DNA of 64,000 bases from Fulvimarina sp. (GCA_002700095.1 PACL01000039.1:82212-146211), one strand, 5' to 3'; counted from the stretch's first letter, positions 30,859 to 40,438 are shown. Notes: a model not told the origin generated them from the sequence alone. Numbers and translations: made by a program.

Positions 30859-32063
30859 GGGTTTTCTCCGAGAGTTTTAATGTCTCGCCGAAATTGGCAT
30901 GTGACGAGCGGATTTGCGAGCCCGGCCCCTCCCCCCTCCGCGTCGAACAACCCCGCCGGCCTGTCGCCAGCGTCGCCGGTGACGGCGCCGGCGCCCGGAT
31001 CGCCGACCACGCCCGTCGCGGCATCGAAAAGCTGCGGCGAAAACGTCTCGCCGGCGATCGTCAGGCCGTGGTCGGAGAAGGGGGCGTCGCCCCAGCCGGC
31101 CATCTGGCGATAGAGCCAGCGGCCGTGGCCGTGGTCCGGCCGGTTGGCGCCCGAGCCGGCAAAGACCATGAAGTCGGGAATCGCGCGGCTGCGGCCCGGC
31201 GCCGTCTCCAGGCGGCCCGTCAGGCCCGGCATCAGCGCCGCTTGCTCGACGTCGAGCCGGTCTGGCCCGGCGAGAAGCGTGGCGAGTTCGGGGACGTTGT
31301 CCGCGTCGGCGCACCATGCGGCGGCGTCGCCGAGGGCGAGGAGGAGGTTCGCCAGCGTCTCGGGGTTCTCCTCGGCGAAGGCTTTTCGCACGCCCAGCAC
31401 CTTTTCCGGCCCGCGCCGCCAGATCTCCGCCCGGCTGGTGACGATGCGCCCGGCGCCGCGACGGACCGCGATCGTGCCCCAGGGCTCGCCGGCGCAAAAA
31501 CCGTCGATGCCGCCGCCGGCCAGCGCGTCGGGCATCAGCGGCGGCGGCACCACGGTGATCTCGACGTCCGTCTCCGGCGCAAGGCCGCAGGCCGCGAGCC
31601 AGTAGCGAAGGTCGTAGTTGTGGCTCGAATGGGGATGCACGACGGCAAGCCGCAGCGGCGTCCCGCCCGCTTCGCCGCGCTGGCGAACCACCGCTGCCAA
31701 GGCCGCGCCGGCGGTCGCGGGAGACGCGTCGTAGCCGGACGGCCCCAGTCGGTCCATCGCCGCGGCGACGGCGTTGGAGACGGTGACGCCGTTGCCGCCG
31801 AGCGCCAGCACCATCGGCGCCAGCATCGGCACGGGCAGGGGGCCGAGGCCGAGATTGGCGGCGATCGGCATCGGCGCCAGCATGTGGGCGCAGTCGAACT
31901 GGCCGACGCCGATGCGGTCGCGCACCGTCGCCCAGGAGGTTTCGCGCTGCAGGGAGAGAATGATGCCGCGTTCCTCGGCAAAGCCCTTGGCCGCGGCGGC
32001 GACGATGACGGCGCTGTCGAGGAGCGGGACGTAGCCTGCGCGGATGAAACTCGGCCCGGCCAT
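30741..32063 (-). CDS. nasS: Nitrate-sensing NasS-like protein (NrtA/CmpA family)
   Basis: FIRAGYVPLLDSAVIVAAAAKGFAEERGI, FDCAHMLAPMPIAANLGLG, GFCAGEPWG; no signal peptide; ATGA overlap with nasT. The C-terminal about 70 aa look non-native. Confidence 0.88.
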   Translation of the reverse strand: MAGPSFIRAGYVPLLDSAVIVAAAAKGFAEERGIILSLQRETSWATVRDRIGVGQFDCAHMLAPMPIAANLGLGPLPVPMLAPMVLALGGNGVTVSNAVAAAMDRLGPSGYDASPATAGAALAAVVRQRGEAGGTPLRLAVVHPHSSHNYDLRYWLAACGLAPETDVEITVVPPPLMPDALAGGGIDGFCAGEPWGTIAVRRGAGRIVTSRAEIWRRGPEKVLGVRKAFAEENPETLANLLLALGDAAAWCADADNVPELATLLAGPDRLDVEQAALMPGLTGRLETAPGRSRAIPDFMVFAGSGANRPDHGHGRWLYRQMAGWGDAPFSDHGLTIAGETFSPQLFDAATGVVGDPGAGAVTGDAGDRPAGLFDAEGGGAGLANPLVTCQFRRDIKTLGENPCVMRRSSCERFGTRRRASGLPAATTSPACRSRQPAWTA

Positions 32064-32653
32064 CAGTCGTCTCCGAGAAGGGTATAGGCGGAAACGAGGT
32101 TGGCGGCGACCTCGCCGATCCGGCGGTTCTCGTTCATCGCGGTGCGGCGCAGGAGCTTGTAGGCGGCGGCCTCGTCGAGCTTCTTCACCTTCATCAGGAT
32201 GCCCTTGGCGCGGTCGATGGTCTTGCGTTCGGCGAGTTCGGAGCGCGCCTCGGCGAGCTCGCGGGACAGCCGGCTGACGGCGTTGAAGCGGGAGATCGCC
32301 ATTTCGAGGATCGGCTTGATCCGCTCCTTCTTCAGCCCGTCGACCACATAGGCCGAGACGCCCGCCTCGATGGCCGCCTCGATCTCGGCGGTGTCGGAGC
32401 GATCGACGAACATCGCCATCGGCCGCTTCACCACCCGGGAGACCTGGAAGAAATGCTCGAGCTGGTCGCGGTTGGGATTCTCCAGATCGACGACGATGAC
32501 GTCGGGCTCCAGCTTCTCGATGCGCTTCACCAGCCCCTCGACGGTGGTCACGACCGAGACGTTGCCGTAGCCGGCCTCACGCAGCCCCTCTTCGATGATC
32601 GAGGCGCGCAGGCCGTTGTCATCGACGAGAAGGATGTTGAGCGGCTGCGACAT
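32063..32653 (-). CDS. nasT: ANTAR-domain transcription antiterminator NasT
   Basis: Receiver-like N-terminus (NILLVDDNGLRASIIEEGL) and ANTAR C-terminus (ELAERKTIDRAKGILMKVKKLDEAAAYKLLRRTAMNENRRIGEVAANLV). Confidence 0.94.
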   Translation of the reverse strand: MSQPLNILLVDDNGLRASIIEEGLREAGYGNVSVVTTVEGLVKRIEKLEPDVIVVDLENPNRDQLEHFFQVSRVVKRPMAMFVDRSDTAEIEAAIEAGVSAYVVDGLKKERIKPILEMAISRFNAVSRLSRELAEARSELAERKTIDRAKGILMKVKKLDEAAAYKLLRRTAMNENRRIGEVAANLVSAYTLLGDD

Positions 32654-32855
32654 GCGCCGGATATTGCACCTGCGAAGATGCAATGCGCAACGGCAAAAGA
32701 AGGCCGGCGCACCCGCCGCGAGCCGCTTCGCCAGGCGGGCCGCAAAGGGCGCATCGAGCAGGCTGGCTTGCGGGTAAGGCTGCTCCGCTTGATCCCGATC
32801 AAGGTGGCCGCCACCGGCGGCCTTAAGGTGGGAACAACCGGATGGAGGTTCCGAC

Positions 32856-33929
32856 ATGACCCAGATGATGAAAGCCGCCGTCGTCCATGCCTTTGGCGAC
32901 AAGCTGGTGCTCGAAGACGTTCTCGTTCCGCGGCCGGGTCCCGGCGAGGTGCTGGTCAAGGTCGCCGCCTGCGGGGTCTGCCATACCGATCTTCACGCCG
33001 CCGAGGGCGACTGGCCGGTCAAGCCCTCGCTGCCGTTCATTCCCGGCCACGAGGTGGTCGGCACGGTGGCCGAACTTGGACAAGGCGTGAGCGATCTCGC
33101 CGTCGGCGACCTCGTCGGCGTGCCGTGGCTGCATGATGCCTGCCGGGCCTGCGAATATTGCGAGACCGGCTGGGAAACGCTCTGCGAGCACCAGCACAAC
33201 ACCGGCTACAGCGTGAATGGCGGCTTCGCCGAATATGTGATCGCCGCCGCACCCTTCGCCGCGCGCCTGCCGGCCGGCGTCGATCTGGCGGCGATCGCGC
33301 CGATCCTCTGCGCCGGCGTCACGACCTACAAGGGCCTGAAGGAGACCGATGCCAAGCCCGGCCAGTGGGTCGCGATCTCCGGCATCGGCGGTCTCGGCCA
33401 TGTCGGCGTGCAATATGCCAAGGCGATGGGCTTCAACGTCGTCGCCCTCGATATCGCAGCGGACAAGCTGGAACTGGCGAGGCGCGACGGCGCGGACGTC
33501 GTGATCGACGCCTCGGCGCCGGATGCGGTCGAGAAGGTCCTCGAGGCCACCGGCGGCGGCGCCCATGGCATCCTCGTCACGGCGGTGTCCGTGCCGGCCT
33601 TCAGCCAGGTGCTGCAGATGGTCCGACGGCGCGGCACGATCAGTCTCGTCGGCCTGCCCGCAGGGGAATTCCCGACGCCGATCTTCGACGTCGTCCTGAA
33701 GCGCATCACCGTGCGCGGCTCGATCGTCGGGACGCGGGCCGATCTCGACGAGGCGGTGGCCTTCGCCGTCGCGGGCAAGGTGAAATGCGAGGTCCGCACG
33801 GCGCCGCTCTCCGCGATCAACGACATCTTCGCCGACCTCAAGGCCGGCAGGGTCGAGGGCCGCATGGTGCTCGACATCGACATCGCCGGCGCGACGCGCC
33901 TTGCCGCAGCCCCGGCGAAAGCCGCCTGA
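32856..33929 (+). CDS. Zinc-dependent alcohol dehydrogenase (AdhP-like)
   Basis: GVCHTDLHAAEGDWPVKPSLPFIPGHEVVG, CEYCETGWETLCEHQHNTGY, GIGGLGHVGVQYAKAMG. Confidence 0.93.
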   Translation: MTQMMKAAVVHAFGDKLVLEDVLVPRPGPGEVLVKVAACGVCHTDLHAAEGDWPVKPSLPFIPGHEVVGTVAELGQGVSDLAVGDLVGVPWLHDACRACEYCETGWETLCEHQHNTGYSVNGGFAEYVIAAAPFAARLPAGVDLAAIAPILCAGVTTYKGLKETDAKPGQWVAISGIGGLGHVGVQYAKAMGFNVVALDIAADKLELARRDGADVVIDASAPDAVEKVLEATGGGAHGILVTAVSVPAFSQVLQMVRRRGTISLVGLPAGEFPTPIFDVVLKRITVRGSIVGTRADLDEAVAFAVAGKVKCEVRTAPLSAINDIFADLKAGRVEGRMVLDIDIAGATRLAAAPAKAA

Positions 33930-33949
33930 GCCGAAACGGAGCCAGACCC

Positions 33950-34777
33950 ATGTACAAGACGATCCTCGTCTGCCTCGATTCCGCCGAGCGTTCCGACCGG
34001 TTGCTCGACGTCGCCGTGCCGCTTGCCGAGCGGCATGGCGCCCATCTCGTCGGCCTGCACGTCACGCCCAGCGTCCTCACCGACCTCGTGAGCGAGGTGT
34101 CGGTGGAATATCTCGAGGCGACGCGAAAATCCCTGAAGCAGGCGGCCGAGGCGGTGCGGGCGGCGTTCGAAGCCCGTGTCGCGGGAGAGGGCGTCTCGGC
34201 CGAATGGCGCTGCGAGGAGCCGGCCGATCCGGACTATGCCCGGGCAGTGACGCGCCACGCGCTCTGTTCGGACCTCGTCGTCGTCGCCCAGTCCCACACT
34301 TCGCAATGGAATGGCGGCGGCCTCGTGACCGAGGTCCTCTTCGAGACCGGTCGGCCGATCCTGTTCGTGCCAAGGGAAGGAGACTATCCGACGCTCGGCG
34401 AGCGCCCCGTCATCGCCTGGAACGGCACGCGGGAAGCGGCGCGGGCCGCCTTCGACGCAGTCCCGATCCTGTCGGCGGCCGGAACCGTCCGCCTGCTTGC
34501 CGTCGATCCCCATCGCACCGGCGGCAAGGGCGGCCTCGCGCCGGCCGACGACCTGGCGGTGACGCTGGCGCGCCACGGCCTGACGGTCGAGGCCGGCGTC
34601 ACCTATAGCGGCGACCTTTCGGTCGGGAACGCGCTGCTGTCCTACCTCGCCGATGTCGGCGCGGATCTGCTCGTCATGGGGTGCTACGGGCATTCGCGGA
34701 TCCGCGAGATGCTGTTCGGCGGCGTCACGCGGCAGATCCTGCGCGAGATGACGGTACCTGTGCTGATGTCGCGCTGA
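33950..34777 (+). CDS. Universal stress protein, UspA family
   Basis: MYKTILVCLDSAERSDRLLDVAVPLAERHGAHLVGLHV; C-terminal LLVMGCYGHSRIREMLFGGVTRQILREMTVPVLMSR. Confidence 0.92.
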   Translation: MYKTILVCLDSAERSDRLLDVAVPLAERHGAHLVGLHVTPSVLTDLVSEVSVEYLEATRKSLKQAAEAVRAAFEARVAGEGVSAEWRCEEPADPDYARAVTRHALCSDLVVVAQSHTSQWNGGGLVTEVLFETGRPILFVPREGDYPTLGERPVIAWNGTREAARAAFDAVPILSAAGTVRLLAVDPHRTGGKGGLAPADDLAVTLARHGLTVEAGVTYSGDLSVGNALLSYLADVGADLLVMGCYGHSRIREMLFGGVTRQILREMTVPVLMSR

Positions 34778-34844
34778 GGCGGTATCCGGCGGGCGGCCGG
34801 GCAGACTTCGGCGTCCGCTGGCCAGGGCTTTGAGGAAATCTCGC

Positions 34845-34880
34845 AAAAAAAAGACCCGGCCCGCGGCAGCGGTTCGGGTC
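34845..34880 (-). terminator. Intrinsic terminator for the minus-strand small ORF (34951-35112)
   Basis: Minus strand GACCCGAACCGCTGCCGCGGGCCGGGTC followed by eight T. Confidence 0.7.
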
Positions 34881-34950
34881 CTTGTGGCGCGTCCAGACGA
34901 AGCTGACGGCGCGATGCAGGGCGGTCCGGTGTCGGCGGACCTCGCCGTGA

Positions 34951-35112
34951 TCAGCGATAGCGCGAGAAGATCTCGCTGTTGAGGCCAAGCTGGCGCAGCG
35001 CGGATTCCGGCGGCCTGCGGCCCGCCTCGATGGCGACGGCGCAATGGCGTGCGGCCCTGACATCGGACCAGAAATCCGCAAATCCTCCGACGAAGCCTTT
35101 TCGGCGGCTCAT
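34951..35112 (-). CDS. Small 53-aa basic protein (DUF1127-like?)
   Basis: Manual translation: MSRRKGFVGGFADFWSDVRAARHCAVAIEAGRRPPESALRQLGLNSEIFSRYR; SD AGGAGAG 6 nt upstream of the ATG; good terminator downstream. Not in the ORF track. Confidence 0.6.
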   Translation of the reverse strand: MSRRKGFVGGFADFWSDVRAARHCAVAIEAGRRPPESALRQLGLNSEIFSRYR

Positions 35113-35241
35113 GACACTCTCCTTTGGTCAATCTGATACGTTTCAAGATAGACATGGGAGGGGGCCGCTTGAAGCGACGATCCGACGTTGCTGCAATGCA
35201 CTCCCTGCATCTCTCGAGGGCGTGATTTGATCGACGCACAT

Positions 35242-37230
35242 ATGAAGCCCGCGGCTAGGGGACCGGTCGCCCCTGCCGGCGGGCGGGCCCGGCAGGCGGG
35301 ACGCGCCTCGCGCGTGGCAAGGCCGCACCTCGCCCGGCAGAAGGGCCGCCTCACCGGCTGGCGCATCCGCCGCCGCTTCGCCGCAACGCGCATCGCCGTC
35401 CTCGCCATGCTGGCTCTCTTTGCCGCGGTCGCCATCCTGTCGGCCGGGCGGTTCGCCGCGCGCCAGGCTTTCGCCGAGGTCTATGCCGGCGCGCTCGAAA
35501 CCCTCAACGTCCAGACCGCGACGCTCGACGGCGTCCTCGACAAATACCGGGTGCTGCCGCCGCTGCTCGCGCAAGGAGCGGAGTTCCGGCGCTTCTTCGC
35601 CGAGCCGGCAGGGCCTGCCGGCGGCGCCGATGCGGCGAGAATGCGGATCGCGGCGGAATCCGTGGTCGGCCTTTCCGGGGCGCTCGATCTCCTGCTGATC
35701 GATCCCGCCGGCGCGATCTTCCATTCGGCGCGGGGCCGGCTGAGCGAGACGCGGGACCGGCTGGAGGAGGCGATCGCCGCCGCCCGCCAGGGGCGGCTCG
35801 GCCGCCAGAGCCTCGTCCTGCCGGACGGCGAGCGGGCCTATGTCTTCGTCGCACCGGTCCGCCGGGGCGCCTCGCTCGGCGGCTTCATCGCCCTCGTCGT
35901 CGACCTCGAGAATGTCGAGGCGACCTGGGCGCTGTCGAAGAACACCGTCTATGTCACCGACCGGTCGGGGCGGATCTTCCTGTCGAACCGCCGGGACTGG
36001 CGGATGGCGCAGCCGGAGGCGGTGACGGCGAGCGTCGGCGCGGGGGGGAGAGAGCCTCTCGACCTGACCCGCGGCCTGCCGCTGCTCGAATGGCAGATCC
36101 ACGTCCTCGCCGACACGGCGGCCGTCGCCGAGGCGCGGCTCGGCGGCCAGACGGTGGCGGGGCTGGTCAGCCTGGTCCTCGCCGGCATCGCGGTGATCGC
36201 GTTGCGCCGGCGGGAGACCGGCATCCTGCGCGAGCGCCGCGACCGGGCACTGGCGCTGCGGCTCGAGCGGGTGGTGCGCGACCGCACCCGGGCGCTCAGC
36301 CAGGCGAACCTCTTCCTGAAGGACGAGGTCGAGGAGCGGCGCCTGACCGAGGCGAAGCTGCGGCGCACCCAGGACGAGCTGGTCCAGGCGGCGAAGCTAG
36401 CCAGCCTCGGCCAGATGGCGGCGGCGCTCGGCCACGAGTTCAACCAGCCGCTCGCCGCGATCCGTACCTATGCGGACAATGCCGAGCGGTTCCTGTCCCG
36501 GGAGCGCACCGACATGGCGAGCGGCAACCTCAAGCGCATCGTGGCGATGACCGACCGCATGGCCGAGATGTCGAAGACGCTGCTGGCCTTTGCCCGCAAG
36601 CCGGGCACCGCCTCCAACCCGGTCGCGCTCGGGCCGATCCTCGACGAGGCGATGATCCTGGTCCGCCCGCGCCTGCGCAAGGCCGGCATCGCGCTCGCCG
36701 TCGATCCGGCGCTGCGGCAGGTGACGGTCATGGGCGGGCGGGTGCGCCTCGCCCAGGTCTTCGTCAATCTCGTCAACAATGCCGCCGACGCAATGTCCGG
36801 AATGGGGGTCGGTCTCGGCGCAGGGGCCGGCCGGGGTGACGTATCGTCCGGCTCCGGCTCCGGCTCCGGGGGCGAGGCGGCCGGCGGCCGGATCGCGATC
36901 GGCCTCGGCCCCGGCCCTGGGTCTGGCGCAGCTTCTTCTGGCGGTCCGGGCGGCGAGGCAGCGCCCGGTACTGTTGAGATCCGCGTCGCCGACGACGGTC
37001 CCGGTATCCTGCCGGCGATGCAGGACCAGATCTTCGAGCCCTTCGTCACCACCAAGGCGAGCGGCGAGGGGATCGGCATCGGCCTGTCGATCGTCAGGAA
37101 CATCCTCGCCGACTTCGGCGGAACGATCCGGCTGGTGGCAAGCGGCCCCGGGGGGAGCGAATTTGCAATCGTCCTCGTCAGCGCCGATACCGGCGAGACA
37201 GTGCGCGACCCGTTTCTCGAGGTGTCCTGA
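35242..37230 (+). CDS. DctB-like sensor histidine kinase
   Basis: Periplasmic sensor flanked by TMs, HisKA motif LGHEFNQPLAAIRTYADNAERFL, N box VNNAADAM, DDGPGI, GIGIGLSIV; followed by a DctD-like regulator. Confidence 0.87.
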   Translation: MKPAARGPVAPAGGRARQAGRASRVARPHLARQKGRLTGWRIRRRFAATRIAVLAMLALFAAVAILSAGRFAARQAFAEVYAGALETLNVQTATLDGVLDKYRVLPPLLAQGAEFRRFFAEPAGPAGGADAARMRIAAESVVGLSGALDLLLIDPAGAIFHSARGRLSETRDRLEEAIAAARQGRLGRQSLVLPDGERAYVFVAPVRRGASLGGFIALVVDLENVEATWALSKNTVYVTDRSGRIFLSNRRDWRMAQPEAVTASVGAGGREPLDLTRGLPLLEWQIHVLADTAAVAEARLGGQTVAGLVSLVLAGIAVIALRRRETGILRERRDRALALRLERVVRDRTRALSQANLFLKDEVEERRLTEAKLRRTQDELVQAAKLASLGQMAAALGHEFNQPLAAIRTYADNAERFLSRERTDMASGNLKRIVAMTDRMAEMSKTLLAFARKPGTASNPVALGPILDEAMILVRPRLRKAGIALAVDPALRQVTVMGGRVRLAQVFVNLVNNAADAMSGMGVGLGAGAGRGDVSSGSGSGSGGEAAGGRIAIGLGPGPGSGAASSGGPGGEAAPGTVEIRVADDGPGILPAMQDQIFEPFVTTKASGEGIGIGLSIVRNILADFGGTIRLVASGPGGSEFAIVLVSADTGETVRDPFLEVS

Positions 37231-37233
37231 ACG

Positions 37234-38658
37234 ATGACCGGCTTCGGCGAACCGAGCGTCCATCTCGTCGACGACGACGACGACCTGCGCGACGCGCTCT
37301 GCCAGGGGCTCGAACTGGAGGGCATGCCGGTCGAGCTGCACAAGGACGGTTCGACGCTTTTGGCGAGAATCAGCCACGAGGCCTATGCCGTCGTGGTCAG
37401 CGACATCCGCATGCCAGGCCTCGACGGGCTGGAACTCCTGAAGTCGGCACTGGCGATCGACCCGACCCTGCCGGTCATCCTGATCACCGGCCATGGTGAC
37501 GTGCAGATGGCGGTGGATGCCATGCGGGCCGGTGCCTACGACTTCATCGAGAAGCCGTTTTCGGTGTCGCGGCTGCATGCGGTGGTCGAGCGGGCGCTGG
37601 AGAAGCGCCGCCTGGTGCTGGAAAACCGCATCCTGCGTTCCACCCTCGACGACGGCGACGAGCTGGCCCTCAGGCTCGTCGGCCGCACCCCCGGGATCCA
37701 GCGGCTGCGCCAGCAGATCCACGCGCTCTCCGACACCGACGTCGACGTCCTGGTGCTGGGCGAGACCGGCACCGGCAAGGAGGTGGTGGCGCGGGGCCTG
37801 CACGAATGCGGCAGCCGGGCGAAGAAGAACTTCGTCGCCATCAACTGCGCGGCGCTGCCCGCCGACATCATCGAATCGGAGCTCTTCGGCCACGAGCCCG
37901 GCGCCTTCACCGGCGCCGCCAAGCTGCGGATCGGCAAGCTCGAACATGCCGACGGCGGCACGATCTTCCTCGACGAGATCGAATCGATGCCGCTCGACCT
38001 GCAGGCCAAGCTGCTGCGGGCGATCGAGACACGGGTGATCGAGCGGCTCGGCTCGAACCGGCCGATCCCCCTCGACGTGCGCTTCGTCGCCGCCACCAAG
38101 ACCGACCTCGCCGAGGCGGGCCGCACCGGCCGCTTCCGCTCCGACCTCTATTATCGCCTCAACGTCGTGACGCTGACGATCCCGCCTTTGCGGGACCGGC
38201 GCGAGGACGTGCCGCTCCTGTTCTTCCACCTGGCGCGGGAAGCCCGGGCGCGGTTCCGCCGCGAGATCCCGGCGGTCGATCACGGGCTGGAGATGCAGCT
38301 GATGCGCCGCGACTGGCCGGGCAACGTGCGCGAACTGCGGAACTACGCCGACCGCTTCGTGCTCGGCATGTGGTCGGGCTTCGACGAGGGCGAGGCCACG
38401 GCGACGTCGAATGGAGGGGGCGCGGGGGGACTGCGGGCCGGAGCGACCGGCGTCGAAGGGGCCGGCGGGGGCGCCGGCGGGGGCGGCTCGCTGGCCGACC
38501 GGCTCACCGCCTATGAGCGGGCGGTCATCGAGGCCGAACTCGCCCGCAATGGCGGCGCCCTGCGGCCGACCTACGAGGCCCTGCAGATCTCGCGCAAGGG
38601 CCTCTACGACAAGATCCGCCGGCTGGGCATCGAGAGCGGCGAAGCGCTGGAAGATTGA
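37234..38658 (+). CDS. DctD-like sigma54-dependent response regulator
   Basis: Receiver (VHLVDDDDDLRDAL...VVSDIRMPGLDG), AAA+ (GETGTGKEVVARGLH, ELFGHEPGAFTGA), C-terminal Fis-like HTH. Confidence 0.92.
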   Translation: MTGFGEPSVHLVDDDDDLRDALCQGLELEGMPVELHKDGSTLLARISHEAYAVVVSDIRMPGLDGLELLKSALAIDPTLPVILITGHGDVQMAVDAMRAGAYDFIEKPFSVSRLHAVVERALEKRRLVLENRILRSTLDDGDELALRLVGRTPGIQRLRQQIHALSDTDVDVLVLGETGTGKEVVARGLHECGSRAKKNFVAINCAALPADIIESELFGHEPGAFTGAAKLRIGKLEHADGGTIFLDEIESMPLDLQAKLLRAIETRVIERLGSNRPIPLDVRFVAATKTDLAEAGRTGRFRSDLYYRLNVVTLTIPPLRDRREDVPLLFFHLAREARARFRREIPAVDHGLEMQLMRRDWPGNVRELRNYADRFVLGMWSGFDEGEATATSNGGGAGGLRAGATGVEGAGGGAGGGGSLADRLTAYERAVIEAELARNGGALRPTYEALQISRKGLYDKIRRLGIESGEALED

Positions 38659-38996
38659 GGCGGCGTGCGGCTCGACCGTGAGGACTGCCGCAGCAAGACC
38701 CATGCAGATGACGGAGCGGACATCGCGTCTCCGTGCCGTTTCGTCACAGACGATACTTCGGACAACCCACTGATCGTTCGGAATTGTTCGCGCCCATCCC
38801 CCATTTTGGGGATGCGCTCACCTGATGGTTTGTTTCCAATACTGGCGGGGCCAGCGCAATTGCCCCAGCCACGAGGCCCCCCAACGCGGTCCGGTCGCTC
38901 CCAACGGCCGGACCGCGTTCAGATCATGGCGTGCGGCTCCCGGGGCGTGCGGGGCCACGACGGCTCCGATTGGACGGATCAACTCCAGCGCGTAGA

Positions 38997-40100
38997 ATGG
39001 CGACCATGCTCGATGCGATCCTGGATGAACTCTACGGCACGATCGACGGCCAGGTCGAATGGCGGAGCGCTTTACGCTCGGCGATCCAGGCCGCCGGTGC
39101 AGAGCGGCTTTCCATCCACGTGTTCGGAGCGGACGGTTCGTTCCGGCAGGAAACCGAGCCCTTCGATCCGGAAGGCGTGCTGCTCTATGCCCGCGATTTT
39201 GCCGACAAGGACCTGCGGGTCGGCCGGATTCTCGGCGGAAGGCGGGGCGTCCTCGCGACCCAGGACGTGATGACCGGCGAGGAGATTGCCCGCTGCGCCG
39301 TCCACAACGAGTTCTACCGGATCTATCCGGAGTGCTGGAACACGGTCAACGTCGCCTTGGACGGGGACAAGGCCCTGTGGGTCCCCTCGTTCTTCCGCAG
39401 CGCCAGGCGCGGCAGCTTCTCGGCGGACGAAAAGCGGAAACTCGCCATCCTGGCGGCGCATATCGCCAGGGTTTCGGAGACCCGGGAGGCCCTTTCTCCG
39501 CAGAGTTCGAGCCTGTCGAGGGACGGCATCCTCGCCGCCTATGACGCTCTCGACGACGGCATCGTCATCTTCGACCGGTTCGGCTGCGTGCTCCACATGA
39601 ACCAGGCGGCGCGTCGCCTCGCCGGGACGATGGACGGCATCATGGTCCGCGACGGCGTCCTCCTGGCCTCCCACCGCGACTGCGCGGAGCCGCTGGCGAC
39701 CATGATGGCCGCCACGATCCGCGTCGCGGCGGGCGAAGCCCTCGAGATGCCGCGGCCGATCGGTCTTCGCCGCACGACGACGCCGCATCCGCTGCTGGTG
39801 CGGGCCTATGTCGCGCCAAACGGCGCCGATGGCGGCCGCATCAGCGTCCTGAAGCTGCAGGACCATGCCCATTGGGCGCTGCCTTCGCCGGAGATGGTGC
39901 AGGCGGCCACGGGCTTGAGCCCGGCCGAATCCCGCCTCGCCATCGCCCTCCTCGAAGGCCTCGGCGCTTCGGCCTACGCCAAACGCGCCGGGGTGTCGGA
40001 GCACACCGTGCGCAGCCAGCTGAAGGTGATCCGCGCCAAGCTGCGGGTCTCGCGCCAGGCGGACGTCGTCGCCCTCATCGCGCGGCTCTGCCGCGGATGA
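38997..40100 (+). CDS. LuxR-family (helix-turn-helix) transcriptional regulator
   Basis: C-terminal HTH LSPAESRLAIALLEGLGASAYAKRAGVSEHTVRSQLKVIRAKLRVSRQADVVAL; N-terminal PAS-like region. Confidence 0.85.
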   Translation: MATMLDAILDELYGTIDGQVEWRSALRSAIQAAGAERLSIHVFGADGSFRQETEPFDPEGVLLYARDFADKDLRVGRILGGRRGVLATQDVMTGEEIARCAVHNEFYRIYPECWNTVNVALDGDKALWVPSFFRSARRGSFSADEKRKLAILAAHIARVSETREALSPQSSSLSRDGILAAYDALDDGIVIFDRFGCVLHMNQAARRLAGTMDGIMVRDGVLLASHRDCAEPLATMMAATIRVAAGEALEMPRPIGLRRTTTPHPLLVRAYVAPNGADGGRISVLKLQDHAHWALPSPEMVQAATGLSPAESRLAIALLEGLGASAYAKRAGVSEHTVRSQLKVIRAKLRVSRQADVVALIARLCRG

Positions 40101-40309
40101 GGAGGAAACGGGCCGTTACCCGTCTGCCGCCGCGCGAGAAGGCCTGCGTGATTCGCTTCGGGATCCAGCGCCGCTACCGTCCGACCAACGACAACCGCCA
40201 GCTGTCGGCCATCGGCGGATTGTCGCCGGGGCCGCTCTGGGCCGCCATCGCATTTGCCGTGTGCAGCTTCTGGCTCGGCGTCGCGGCGCTGCTCGTCGGG
40301 CTGATGTGA
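40097..40309 (+). CDS. Small putative membrane protein (70 aa)
   Basis: ATGA overlap with the LuxR regulator; basic N-terminus then one TM (LWAAIAFAVCSFWLGVAALLVGLM). Confidence 0.45.
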   Translation: MRRKRAVTRLPPREKACVIRFGIQRRYRPTNDNRQLSAIGGLSPGPLWAAIAFAVCSFWLGVAALLVGLM

Positions 40310-40438
40310 TTCGGCGCCCGACGTCCCGAAGAAAGACGCCGAACCTGATGTCATTGGCCGCCCGATCGATCGGAGCGGGGTCTGTTTCGGCCCCGCTCGG
40401 CGCGCGAGCGGCCCGTGCCTCGATGCGGTCTGCCTCGC

